A stretch of DNA of 64,000 bases from Phaseolus vulgaris (lineage: Eukaryota > Streptophyta > Magnoliopsida > Fabales > Fabaceae), in the NCBI RefSeq assembly GCF_000499845.2, contig NC_023754.2, forward strand, positions 14,955,516-15,019,515, given 5' to 3'. Below are positions 50,880 through 63,413 of the stretch, one piece after another. The position numbers and the translations under genes are program-made. How positions within the stretch are numbered: the stretch's first letter is position 1; the number at the start of each line of letters is the position of its first letter. Below the pieces are notes generated by a model. That model saw only the letters and a program-made list of their open reading frames with translations. It did not search any database and was not told the DNA's origin.

Positions 50880-53800
50880 TCAGATTCGGACTTCAATGCC
50901 TTCCTTCAACAAATGCTCTTTTACAGACTGAATAGGCACCTGCAATTAATGGAGATCTCAGTATCCAAACACAAGTCATAGAACACAGTTAACAAATCAA
51001 AATCATTCCAATCAGCATCAAGAAAATAATGAAACAGAAGTAATACCTCCTTCCTGTGAAAAATGCCAGCAGCAAGTGCTGCTGATGCATTTGTTTTATT
51101 GAACACTTCAGAAAAGTGTGCCGGAGCACCAGCACCACTACTTGCAATCACAGGGATACTTACAGCGTCTGATATCAACTTAATTAAATCTACATCAAAT
51201 CCTTTCCCTTGACCTGAAAACATTACAAAAAATTAGAATAAAAGTAACAATTCATTGAATATATAGTCAAATTACACACAGAGTCTTCTATTTTTTCCAA
51301 TGGAAAATCGTTTATCATAGGAAAAGAATGGAAAGTACAAATAGGATGAGAATAAGAGATACAAAAATAAGACAAATTTAGACATAAAGAACAAGAAATA
51401 ATTAATGAATGCAACAAGACAGCCCTATCTCTTTCATATATATATATGAAGAAAAAAAATAGCAACTCATTCAAAACAACTTTAAGAATAAGTCAGAATA
51501 GAGGCCATAGCTAACAAGTTTAGAGTTAAGGTAAAGGGCACATATCTTATTTTAGTCCCCCAAAATTTGGAAGACTGAACTAGTAATGAGTCATGGAACT
51601 CTTGAAAAGAGTTAAGAGCCTAGATATGAACAAAGGAAAGTCATTTTTATCCACCTTTAGTGTGATTATATTGAAAATAAGAAAGTCAAATTTTTAAAAT
51701 TATTGATGAAGATGGTCTTGACAACAGTCAAAAGTCTGCAAATTATGAACAATTTTAAAACTAATTTGAAGAAAAAAAAACTGCTCTTACAAACAACAAA
51801 AGTGTTATCCCACTAAATGAGGTCAATTTCATGAATTACACAACCCCATTTGGCTTGGCTAAAGACCAAGTGTTCAAAGAAAAAATAAACTGCACTGAAG
51901 AAGAAAAATTAGAGTGCACTTGATAAAGAAAAAATATAGTGAAATATAGTTAAAGGATGCAAAATTATATTTACCATCGCAATCGATGCAATTAAGTAGT
52001 ATTTCTCCAGCACCAAGCTCTTCAACTGCTTTTGCTAGTTCATAAGCACCAATTTGTCGGCCTTCTCGGCCTCCATTAACCTTACAATAAACATAGGTGT
52101 TGAGATGAGAAAAATACTTCAGGAAGTAAGTAATCAAATAACTATATTCCATTCTTTCCCTTTAAAGAGATTCCAAGAGCTTCATCCATGAATATAAATC
52201 TCATGACAACCACTGACTAAAATATTTGGATGCATGGAAAGTGATTATTGTATCCCTTTTTTAGCCTCTTAAAGTTGTAACTCTAGTGTTATCCACTATT
52301 TCATTTTAGAATGTTTAAATGAAAACGAAACTAGGTTAAGAGACATGATAAAAAAATTAAACAAAGATAGAAAATAAACTTACTGTACATTGATACCATG
52401 CATACTCTTCTCCATTTGGACCTGAAACCAACACAAAATGGCTTTAGAATATTAAAATTTAAAATGTTTCACATAAGAGTGCATATTCTCTGTTTTACAT
52501 CCAAAAATCTCTCTCAACTTGCTTATTTTAACTAATCAGAAATAGAAACTAATTACCCTACTGCAGTCCTCAGCAAATACTGTATACAGCACAATTTGTT
52601 AGAAGCAAACAGAATCTAATAACATATCCATGTTATTTAAGTGTTACACCAAAGAAAAATGGGTGAAGGGGAGGGAACAACAGAGTACAGATATACGAAG
52701 TTCCTATTTCAAAATCAAACAATTACTAGGGATAATTTTAGGACCACCTTAAAAGAGATCAGATCTGTCTCTTGCATATTTGACCACCCACATAGATATT
52801 ACAGTAAGAATTTAGATAATTCAGAGCAATAAAATACAAAATAAAGGAAAAGAAAACAGCAAGATCTTCACCTGGATTTGAAACCCTTACGGTCTTCAAT
52901 TGCACATCATTAGGATCCTTTACATACACTCTGCGGGGATCAATACTAACAACCACTGCCTGCAAATTGAAAATTAATAGGAATAAACACTTCTAATTAT
53001 TTGTGATGTGATTTTAACACTGCTACTATTTGTTATAAAACTTGAGAAATTTAATACACATTGAAAAACGTGATAAACATTTAGAAAAATTATGCTATAA
53101 AATGGGGCAAAAAGTGGCCTAAAGTTATATGTATGTTCAGGGATTCTCAAGTACACACAGGCACATGCATAGGAAAAAAGAGCAGACATGAAATCAGCTG
53201 TTAGCTAACCTGATTCCCATAAACTCTTGATATCTGCTCCAAGCTGGTCTTCCCAGTCTTTACCTAAATGTGACAACCATAGAAACATCAGAAATGACAC
53301 ATATATTAGTGCATAGTAATAGAAACACGCAATGGGTTGAGTTCTATACTCCGGTTCTTAAATATTCTTCTGCAGCATAAACTGCATCACTTCCAATAGA
53401 AATCTTATCAGCCCCAGACCTAAAGTATTCTGAAGCAACTTCCAAACTAGAATAGTACCTAAGAATATAATTAACCGAATGAAAAAGTTTTGAAAGTTCC
53501 AAGTGAACACAATGATAAAACTATAAACGTCTGGATAATTTTAATTGAAAAAAAAATATTGCAAGAAAGTCAATATAGATCAGTAATAATACCTTCCAGT
53601 TGAATCTGTGAAATCTCTAATTCCTCCCCCAACTGTTAAGGGTACAAAAACATTTTCTGATGTGTATCGCAATACCTATGAAGCATAAGGAGCATGAAAC
53701 CACAGCAGATAGTGGATAAAATATAGTCTAGCACCAACTAAAACACTTCCATTTTGGCATATTTCACAAACCTGAAGCATGGGTAAATCACCAAGAGGGA

Positions 53801-56800
53801 AGTCGCGAAATCCAGTAATGTTTAGAAAGCTGACCTGCACCCAATCGTTAAGTTTAACAGGAAAGAACCTGTTTCATAACATTGAACAAAATTATCAAAA
53901 GCATACCTCATCAGCTCCATCTTTATAGTACTGTCCAGCAAGATCAACAGGCTTGCCAAGATTCCTTACCTAACAATTAAAATAGCTTCATAAGATAATA
54001 CACATACAGGTTTACCCTTTAATACTAAATATTAACCAGGCAACGGGAAAAAACTAAAGTTTAGATGGTTCTTGTTCAACAATCAACTACACCTACAAGA
54101 AGTTGATATTGTATAGATGTCCAGTGTCTTGGCATATCTTCTATTTGAATTTTAAGCAAACTCGTAAAAGCAAAAAATAAGTATTATCTCTGATACCTCG
54201 TTCTCTTTTGTATGTTCTCTTACATCATACTGATCTCCTTTGGTTACAACAAGGTCCCCATTATCGTTTGCTCTCACATCAAGACAAGCAATCACCTTAA
54301 TAAACAACGGCTTGTTAGAAAATGAACAGAGTGAATGCACCCAGGAGGCAGCCGAAAAATACATATTAATTAATTTAAAACATGAGGGCTTCCATGACTA
54401 TTACCCTTTTTGCAAGTTTTAAAGCTTTTCCTTCACCAGGCTTCTGTCTTCAAGTAAATATTACAAATGATTAGTTACCATGTGTCGAAACAAAATTATT
54501 ACAAAAGTAATGATACAGAAGAAGTGCATAGAAAGGTATAAAGGCCACCTTTGTCATGTTTGACTTTGGATTCAAGAATCTCCTCAAAATAGAGAGACCA
54601 ACATCTGAGAATAATATTTCAGGAATCAGAGCAAGAATATGACAGCCGAAGAATGAAAAAAAAAACATAGCATGTCATTTTACCTATATAAACAAATATA
54701 TCACAGAAGAGTCACCGTATTCTCCCAAAAGAAGAGTGAAATTTGGAGAAATTCAAATTTCACAAAAGTATTCTACCAAAATCCATTAAAGATTCAAAAT
54801 GCAAATCCTATAAAAAAACAGAAAGAAAATTTTCAATCTGAATGGAATTAATTAGTTTCCTATTTCTTCCTTGAAAAAAAGTACTTTGCTATTTCTTTTT
54901 CAGTCTTTTCATTTCAATTATTTTTGTTAATCAATTGGAAACTAAGATCATCCTTCAAAATAATGTTGATTCAGAAATTTTAATTCTTTGCATGACGAGA
55001 GTCCAATTACAAGGTAATGAAGAACATAAATTCCAATAAAGATGACAGCCTCCATGATTTAGGGCTCTGCATATTAGAGAGAGAAATAAAGGATTGGAAA
55101 GTAAGATAAAACTTGCCTCCACTCTTCTCTGGGTGGAATTGAACTGCATGCACATTTCCTCTTCTAATAGATGCTATAAATTTGTCACCATAGTCACATG
55201 TGGAGGATATCCACTCATTATTGTCATCTGACTGAGAAGTTAAAAAAAACAGATTACTTAAATACTTTCATGAAAATAAGGAGTAAGAATATGACAACCA
55301 AAGCAACAAGGAGATTTTCAAAGAAAAGTGGAAACATACAGGCATGGCACGATAAGAGTGCACAAAATAGACATGGTGATTTCCAACATCATCCAAAATT
55401 CCTGAGTCCTTCGTGATTTGTAAAGCATTCCAGCCAATATGTGGTACTCTAAAACCATTTGATGAGTCAAATCGCCCAACAGTTCCAGGTATTAAGCCAA
55501 GACCTTTTACTGATTCACAAGCACATTTGTTCGTTCAATACTTAATTAAAAGTGTGAATAAAAAGGTAGTTTGGTCTTTCAGTACTCAGGAAAGTAAGCT
55601 TTCTGTTAAATAAGAGACTGTTGTCTCCATATGTCAGAAAAGCTTACCGAAAATTACTAAGGCTACAGATTCAAACAAATGACTCAATTCACTGAACTGT
55701 CTAGTCTAGATGGATTCTTTGTTACCCAGTTGTCCATGTTAGGAAATCAACATTCATGACTAAACAAAAAACATCTTAGGACGATGTACATTGTCCTTAC
55801 AAGTGCATAGCCAAACAACTTTATGGGTGTATATATACTAAGTCAGTAAATATTTCAACATGCTACTAAATAAAAATACCATTTGCAGAAGCATGGCAGA
55901 AATTAAACACTAAAGAAATATGAAATGCACAATTACCAATATCTCCAAATCTTAGTGTTTTGGGTAAGTGTATGGGCTGGGGTTTGGAGAAAAGGGGGGC
56001 AAAGGGTAAAAATTTTAGTTGTAATAAATGTTGTTTAATTTGATAAGTTCTTAAAATAAATAAAAAATAAGATCCCAGATTAACAAAAACTTAATGTCCA
56101 AGTATTTTTATTTTTTAAATGTGATACTGCTACCTCTAAATAAATAAAAAATGTCCTCACTTCCCCTTCCATCCATAGCTTCACTACCAATCACACCCTT
56201 AAGAAAATGAACTACGACAATACAACCAGACAAAAACATTATCCCACTAAATGGGGTTAGAAAAATGGATTAATCAACAGTACTAGACTCCATAAAAAAA
56301 AACAAAATTTGATTGAAACTCTTACAAAATAGATTTTAAGGCTAACTCAACCTTACAAAACTAGTATATAAGATGATGTTTTTATCAACTTGTAATGTTT
56401 TAATTTATTATATCTTTAACTGAAGTGGAACCTCCAACACATCCTCTCATGTCAATGGCTGGACATCTCGGACGTACGATTAGATATTTGTGGATAGTCC
56501 GATAACAACTTGATAGTGGGTGGTACAATTGGTTGAACAAACCTCATTAGGATAGACTCTAATACCATCTTAGGAAGTGAACTTTAAATTTAACTCAAGC
56601 TCTAACTTTTACAACTGAATCACCACAGACCAGCATTGACCATACAGTTGTCCATTATAATTTAACCTCCAAACAGACTAACTTCTGTCTTACTAAACTT
56701 GCTTTCCGTGAACTTTTCCTTACTCTTATTTTAATGAGGAAAAAAAAAATTGTTTCTATAGCTTATCTTCGTATCTCAAGCATCTCTTCTCATAAACTAC

Positions 56801-58436
56801 GACTCTATCCGCTCAAAAAATATGCATCGGAATACTATTTCAACCAGAGTTAATCATAAGAAATTACATTACACAGTACACAATAAAAATAAGACCTGAA
56901 AATCATTGATTATCATCATCTAGGACTAGGACTCTATAAGCTCTAAAAATCATGCATTAAAACACTATTTCCACCTGAATTAATTATAAGAAAATCTTAC
57001 ATTACACGGTACAGAATAAAAATAACATATGAATGCAAAAGATTCTCCTCTCATTAGCATTGGCCTAATAAAAAAATTAAAATCAAGCATTTTTTCTTTA
57101 AGTGAAGTTTAATATTGATTAATTTAATTTCACATCTACATGGATGGAAACCTTGGCATCCATTATAATAATATTAAATTTAAAACAAATGTTCAAAGTT
57201 GAAGGAGTAAACATAACAAAAACTAAAGATGTGTTACGACTAACCTGGTCCATTCTCCTCACTGGATTCAAAAAGTAGTTGAAGTCCAAGACAAATCCCC
57301 AAAAATGGACGATCCTTTTCAATATATGAACATAATGCTTCATCCATTCTGCAAAATAAGTATGATCTAAATAAAACATTTGACTCAAGCTAAAATTCAG
57401 AGGGCAATCATTCAAAGATCAAAATTAAAAATTGCCTCAAAAGAACTTCAAATATATACATGACAATGCCTAGTTTATAATCCAACCCAAAAAATTCAGC
57501 AAAACTAAAGAGACGTTTTGCAATTCAAAAGGCACCTCTGACATACAAAATGAGTTTATTGTAACCATTACAGCAAAAGTCTAAAACAACCACAAGTCCC
57601 TCCAACTTAACATCCCCAGAATTTTAACCGACCATCGACTTAGCTATCAGTACACATTACTCATAAATTCCAATGTATAGTGTATTTATAGGAGTCTTGG
57701 TTCAACCCCTTTTCAGTGTACATTGTAAATTTTAATCAAGCAAAAGAGAATAAAGATCAACACTAGTATTGTCCTGTGATATCCTTCAATACCCCACCAC
57801 TATAACCCAGCAGAAATATCTTACAACAGGCATCTATCACTACAACTACTAAACCACAAAAGAAAAACATTTAAAAGGTAAACACATTCAAATAAATAAA
57901 TACCCAGTTTTGCTTAACACCTCCATGGCAGCAGCAAATGCTCCAACCCCTGGAAAAACTAACTGTCTTGCATTCAAAATATCTTGCGGGGTTTGCACCT
58001 AGTAAAAAAATTTGCTTCAGATACAAAACCTCTCACACAAAAAACAATTAAAAAAATCTCATTATGTTATGATGCAAAAAGCTCACATCTTTGATTTCAA
58101 ACCCGAGGAATCTGATTGCATTCCTGACACTCCGAACATTGCCAGCACCGTAATCAAGCAAAGTCACAACTGAAAAATCAAGAGAATCTGAGGGGTTGTT
58201 GTGGAACTAAACGAAGACCCAGAAACGAAAAAACAAAAAGGAGAGGACTTTTGCAAAAGGGTGTCTTCAGAAACCAGAGAGAACGAACCAGAATCCCCAG
58301 ATGAGGAGGCACGAATTGAGAAGTTTTTATGTTTGGTATTGCCGAAACGGTGTAATCTCGGAGATGAGAGTGGCGTTTTGCGAAGAGAAAGGAGAGAGGA
58401 AGAGGAAGCAGAATAAGCAAATGACGGCGCCTCCAT
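50880..58436 (-). CDS. HISN4: imidazole glycerol phosphate synthase hisHF, chloroplastic
   Basis: Nineteen exons in transcription order: 58436-58289, 58169-58087, 57998-57904, 57348-57245, 55509-55340, 55231-55117, 54604-54549, 54443-54405, 54295-54197, 53969-53907, 53834-53772, 53675-53593, 53458-53350, 53263-53210, 52959-52872, 52421-52384, 52080-51975, 51213-51047, 50939-50880; 1740 nt, 579 residues. Residues 1 to about 48 are Ser/Arg-rich, a plastid transit peptide. The glutaminase half begins [15 protein letters not shown]; Cys128 ([10 protein letters not shown]) with His233 and Glu235 (FHPEK) form the triad. The cyclase barrel starts near 271, with Asp276 (IACLDV) and Asp434 (SIDPRR) as catalytic acids. 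The enzyme makes imidazole glycerol phosphate and AICAR in histidine synthesis. Intron 6 starts with GC (at 55116), the others with GT. Intron 4 is 1.7 kb. Confidence 0.95.
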
Positions 58437-59843
58437 TGTTCTCGCTGTTGATTCTCTTCCAACGCAGACTCACAGGCACGACACTGTATGTAGTGTTATA
58501 TTCTAAGCAATCAAGATTAATTACGGCGTCGTTTTGTCGTCTCAGTCTAAATATGCTCCAAGTTCTGACAAGAAAGACAAACATATCACTTCACACAAAC
58601 TATCATATTTTTTTAGATATAAAATCTAATATGTTCATAATTGGTAAGAGTAATCTACAAAATAATATAGTATGAGCAGTTGTATGTAAATTTGTTTTTC
58701 TTATATTTTAATATTATTATTAATATATGTTTTTTGTGTTGCAATTTTTTTACTACAAATTTTCTTTAATTTTTATTATTTTATTTTAGGCTTACATTCG
58801 TTTTTGTTTATTCTGATTTTCACCTAAAATAAATTATAGTTTTCCCTATGTAATTTTTAAGTGTTTTATTTTTAGTCTTTACTTTAAATTAAGAATTTTT
58901 GTAAAGAGAAGTGATCATAAATATTAAAAAAACATTTTAAAATTACAGAGATAAAAATCAAGTGCATCAATTAAAATTGGTATAAAGACAATAAAATAAA
59001 TCATGCAGTGTTTCCAGTGTCTACAAAGTCAAACTGTGCACGTTTCTTTTTATTGAGAGGATCACTCCTGTCATGTATCTTTTCTTAAAATATCTATTTC
59101 TGTTTTTCTATGAACAATTTACTCTAATTTTAAAACACTATTACTTAAATATATTCTTAAATTTAATTTACTTTAGAATTTAAATATCAGTTGATAAGTA
59201 TTAAATTGAAGGTTTCATTTTTTAGAAAAAATAATTGTTAACACGATTGTTTGCAATATTAACAAATCTTAATTTGGATTTTAATTTCAAATTTAGAATT
59301 TTACCATGCATCTTACTAAAAAAAGTGTTCTGATTTCTATAATTTCTCTGTCAATATTAAAAGTACTACATTTGTCTGTGTCAAAAATAAATAAATATAC
59401 TTTTCTTACCAAAAAAGGTATAACATTTTTTAATAACTTGATAAACTTTCTTAAAAAAACACAATAAAGACTTCTTTTGTACCAAATGTACTTTTATAAA
59501 AAGAAATTAAAAAAATTGGAAATGAATTTACAAAGGGAATGTCTTGACAGGTACCTCCCATGATGAATTTGTTATTTTCCAGGAAGAAATATAGAATTAA
59601 TACATGTTACATTGAAACTACAGAAGTGTGTATCTTGAAGTTTACATGAAGTTCCAGATCCAAATATAGAAAGATGATTAGTCACTTTACAATTGGATTA
59701 GTACCCTCAAAGTGATTAACAAACAGATCCTATTTATCTTTAATAAATTATGTTTTGCATAATAATTTTCCCAAAGACTGAAGTCCAAAAATGTACAGTA
59801 TCTAAAAAATACAACCAACAAATACCCCTTTCACAACAGAAGG
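58437..59843. other. spacer between PPR gene and HISN4
   Basis: Holds the HISN4 leader and promoter (58437 onward) and the PPR 3' flank. AT-rich; no other gene seen. Confidence 0.5.
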
Positions 59844-62800
59844 TCATTTCTTTTGAAGAAAACCACTTTTGGAAAGAAGTCTTGATAAAAAACCCTTTCC
59901 CCCATTATCAGTGTCCTTTGCTTTGGCACTGTTTAAGTTGCTTATGAGAGACCAATGTGTTTCAAAATCAGGCTGATAGCCATTTTCCTGCATGGCTTGC
60001 ATGAGCTCTGATGCTTTCCTAAGATTTTTTTCCATGTGATAACTCTTAATTACTGTGCAATACATTTTTCTGGTTGGAGTTTCACCTCCATGACTCATCT
60101 CCACTAGAAATTGTTCTGCGAATTCTGTCTTGCCATCTTGGCACGATCTATGGACAAGCATTTCCACTGTCTCAATTCTTGGTTTGAGATTCCAGTTCAA
60201 CATCTCAGCATAAAAATTCATAGCTATATCCAATTTATTCTGTGCACAAAATCCATGAATGAGAAAATCATAACTGGTGGAAATTGGAATGTTATGTTTC
60301 CTCAGCATTGTGTTCATGAGATGAACTGCCTTGTCCAGTCTTCCATGCTGGCAAAAACACCTGATAAGGTAATCATAATTGATATTATCAGGAGTTAGAG
60401 ATTCCTCTCCCATCCTGTCCAAGAAGGTTTCTGCTTCGTGTATCTTACCACTCAACAGAAGGCTTTCAACAATAGATGTTTGAATGGCAGAGTCATGTAT
60501 CCAGCCTCTTAATCTCATTTCTTGACTCAATTTCAGGGCCTTTTGCAGATCCCCGGCATCACACAGGCTGCGTATTGCCTTCCTCAAATTGTGGTTGCTA
60601 GGTTTGAATCCCTTCGAAATCATGATGGCAAGATAATTCATAGAACTAGATAAATCTTTACATTGCAAGAAACCATAGACAAGAAAGTTGAGACCAACTT
60701 CATCAAGTACAACTTTCTTCTCTTCCATTTCAGCTAGTATCTTATTAACAGCTAAACTATTTCCAGCCGACAAAAGATAGAATATGAGAATGTTGCATAT
60801 GATTTGGCCATCAAGTACACATTGTGCAAGCATAAGGTTCTTTAAGCTCAGAGCAAACCGGACTCTACCTTTCCTACAAATTGATCGCACAACATTCCTG
60901 TAACTTACGAGGGATAGCTCCCAACCCTTTCTTATTGCAACACCAAGTAGTTCCCCCACTTTTCTCAAGTCATTAACTTGGCAGTGACCCTGAATAAGGA
61001 TGTTACACAGTTCTTCGTCTGGACTAAACCCTTTAGATAACATATCACGGAACATAGCTTCAGCTTTCCCTATGCTCCCCATATTACAAAATCCACGTAT
61101 CAATGCACAATCTATAGCATGAGAAAATGAATGATGCTCTTTCAAAAGTATATCTTTTAATGCAATAGCTTTGTCATATCTATGAGCCTTGCATAATCGA
61201 GGGATTAACAAGACTGAAATATCCAAACAAGGTGTCAAACATCTATCTAGCATATCATCCAATACTGTAAAGGCAAGAGAAAAGTTTCCCTCATTACATA
61301 AGCCCCTTATAAGATTATTATAACCAGTGTCATCCAAGATGAAACAAGGTTGTAGTTGTTTTAAAGCTACAAGTGCAATGTCCGTAAGACCCCTACTAGA
61401 AAGTACTTCCACAAATATATGGCATATATCTGACTTTAAGTTAGGGTGTGATGAAAGCATGATTTCAAGAAACCGTGATGCTTCCTTAAGCATTTTCTGA
61501 TGGCAGATAAGAACCAGAAGACGTTTAAAATCCTCCAAACCTGGTAACCATTTATTTCTACATGCAACATCCCAATAAAAATTGAAGTCTTTCATGTTTC
61601 CTTTCTTACATAAAGTCATTAATATGGTAGTGTAAGTCTCATTCGTGACTTGAAATTTGTTTTGAAGCATTTCATCCAGTATAGTTTTCGCTTTGGACAG
61701 TAAGCCTTTCTTGCTGTATGCCTGTACAACCAAATTGAGAGTTTCTGGGTCAAGTTTATGGGCAGACCGTGGCATTTTCTCCAAAAGGTTGGTCATTGAT
61801 GTGGTTTGCGACCGAGATGAACAAAGTTGTCTCACTAACTTGGAGAATTCAGGCAACAACAATTCTTGTCCCCAACAAAGCATTTCTTCAACCAAAATCA
61901 ATGCCTTTTTCAGGTTACCATTGCTACATTCCTTCCCCACAAATGAATTGAAGTTGGGTACCATGGACTCTTCAAGATCCAGAGTTATGTGTTTCTCATA
62001 CTCATCAACATCTGTATCCAAATAGAGTCCATTTCCAACATTATCAAAGAACTCCGTTTTCGACAGTCTCCCATCATTGTCTCGTTTCAACTTCACACTT
62101 GAAGGGTCGAAGCCCAAAATCAGAAAAGCCTTGGAAATCGGATTCTCCATCAAAGAGAGCTTAATCAATCCACGGCTCTCCATCTCAAGAATCAAATTTT
62201 TCACTTTATCAAACTGCCTGGACTTACAATACCCTGCCATAAGAACTCTGAAAGTCGAAACATCAGGCAGTGTCCCCCTCTCAATCATCTCATCAACGAT
62301 GTCACGTGCAAGATCCGCCATACCTACCTTAATCAACCCACTTACAAGAGCATTGTAAGAATATATATGTGGCTCAAAGCTCTTTGATAGCATAGCTGAT
62401 AAACAACTCAGTGCATTTCCCATCTTCCCTTTCCGACAACTCCAACCAATCAATATCCCGTAGGTTACTTCATCAGGACTAAAACCTAAACTCTCTAGCT
62501 CTTGCAAAAACAATCCTGCCCTTTCTACACCATAACTCCTACACAATGAATTCATAACTCGATTAGCAGCCTTCACACTAGGGACACACTTTATTTCAAC
62601 AAAGAAACTAACCAAATCTTTGAAGTCCCTCCTCTCACAATATCCAAACGCAATTTCATCAAAAACAAAACTACTAACCTCACAATTAAGAACCAACACC
62701 TTCTTCACCAAGTTCCTTGCTTCCTGAATCTTCCCACCAACGCAAAGCAGCACCATAACCATCTCCAGTGCCCTCAGTTCATCACCACTCAATGGTACAC

Positions 62801-63413
62801 CCAAATCCACCAAATCAAAAGCCACCCTATATGCAAGATTCGTCCTCTTCACCTTCACCAAAAGATCAACCAAAACACCATAAGAATCCCTCGAAGGAAT
62901 CTTCCCTCTACCCTTCATAAAATCATACACAAAGACACCCTTTTCCCATTCTCTCGCACCAGCATACCCTTTAATGAGATCGTCCAAAATTTCATCACTT
63001 TCCAACGTGAAAAGCAACTCCTCGGCTTCTTTGAACAACCCCACTTGAACGAGAAGCGAGGCCATGATCTCACGGGACTGTGAAAGGTGATTGAAGTCGA
63101 AACCCGCGTTCTTGAGGGCACCCCATTTGAAAATCTCCCACAAAGATCGAACCTTTTCGAGTGTTACGCGATGGGCTTGGAGAGCCTGCAAGAGAAGCAG
63201 CACGTGCGAGGGGCCCAGCGCGGGAAGCCTCCAGCAAGTGCGAGTGGTTTCGGGAATCGCGAGGGAGAGCTCCAAAAGGTGGGATTTCAGAAAAGCGTTG
63301 GTGTCGAGAAGATAAAGGTTGGGTGACGAAATGGATTGAAGGGTGGTGAGAGCACGCGAGAGAGAAGAAAAAAGGTGGCGGCGGCGACGGAGAGTGAAGT
63401 GAGAGAGGAGCAT
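59844..63413 (-). CDS. P-class pentatricopeptide repeat protein
   Basis: Intronless frame of 1189 residues from ATG 63413 to the stop at 59844. The N-terminus (MLLSHFTLRRRRHLFSSLSR) is Arg/Ser-rich without acids, like a mitochondrial presequence; plastid targeting is possible. From about residue 150 to 1160 there are many 35-residue repeats of the P type. Examples are VTYGILIGWSCRKGKMGNAL, YSYNALVSGLIKVGMADLAR, STFRVLMAGYCKSRQFDKVK and INYDYLIRCFCQHGRLDKAV. No E, DYW, SMR or other extra domain follows; the tail is short and Lys-rich (FLSRLLSKSGFLQKK). P-class proteins bind organellar RNA in a base-specific way and act in stabilisation, splicing or translation. It resembles the very long plant PPR proteins related to Arabidopsis At5g15280 (by recall). 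The target RNA cannot be named from sequence alone. Confidence 0.93.
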   Translation of the reverse strand: MLLSHFTLRRRRHLFSSLSRALTTLQSISSPNLYLLDTNAFLKSHLLELSLAIPETTRTCWRLPALGPSHVLLLLQALQAHRVTLEKVRSLWEIFKWGALKNAGFDFNHLSQSREIMASLLVQVGLFKEAEELLFTLESDEILDDLIKGYAGAREWEKGVFVYDFMKGRGKIPSRDSYGVLVDLLVKVKRTNLAYRVAFDLVDLGVPLSGDELRALEMVMVLLCVGGKIQEARNLVKKVLVLNCEVSSFVFDEIAFGYCERRDFKDLVSFFVEIKCVPSVKAANRVMNSLCRSYGVERAGLFLQELESLGFSPDEVTYGILIGWSCRKGKMGNALSCLSAMLSKSFEPHIYSYNALVSGLIKVGMADLARDIVDEMIERGTLPDVSTFRVLMAGYCKSRQFDKVKNLILEMESRGLIKLSLMENPISKAFLILGFDPSSVKLKRDNDGRLSKTEFFDNVGNGLYLDTDVDEYEKHITLDLEESMVPNFNSFVGKECSNGNLKKALILVEEMLCWGQELLLPEFSKLVRQLCSSRSQTTSMTNLLEKMPRSAHKLDPETLNLVVQAYSKKGLLSKAKTILDEMLQNKFQVTNETYTTILMTLCKKGNMKDFNFYWDVACRNKWLPGLEDFKRLLVLICHQKMLKEASRFLEIMLSSHPNLKSDICHIFVEVLSSRGLTDIALVALKQLQPCFILDDTGYNNLIRGLCNEGNFSLAFTVLDDMLDRCLTPCLDISVLLIPRLCKAHRYDKAIALKDILLKEHHSFSHAIDCALIRGFCNMGSIGKAEAMFRDMLSKGFSPDEELCNILIQGHCQVNDLRKVGELLGVAIRKGWELSLVSYRNVVRSICRKGRVRFALSLKNLMLAQCVLDGQIICNILIFYLLSAGNSLAVNKILAEMEEKKVVLDEVGLNFLVYGFLQCKDLSSSMNYLAIMISKGFKPSNHNLRKAIRSLCDAGDLQKALKLSQEMRLRGWIHDSAIQTSIVESLLLSGKIHEAETFLDRMGEESLTPDNINYDYLIRCFCQHGRLDKAVHLMNTMLRKHNIPISTSYDFLIHGFCAQNKLDIAMNFYAEMLNWNLKPRIETVEMLVHRSCQDGKTEFAEQFLVEMSHGGETPTRKMYCTVIKSYHMEKNLRKASELMQAMQENGYQPDFETHWSLISNLNSAKAKDTDNGGKGFLSRLLSKSGFLQKK

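Noticed and set aside
61693..62358. Plus-strand frames opposite the PPR gene
   Set aside because: They lie within the 1189-codon PPR frame and show only antisense composition.
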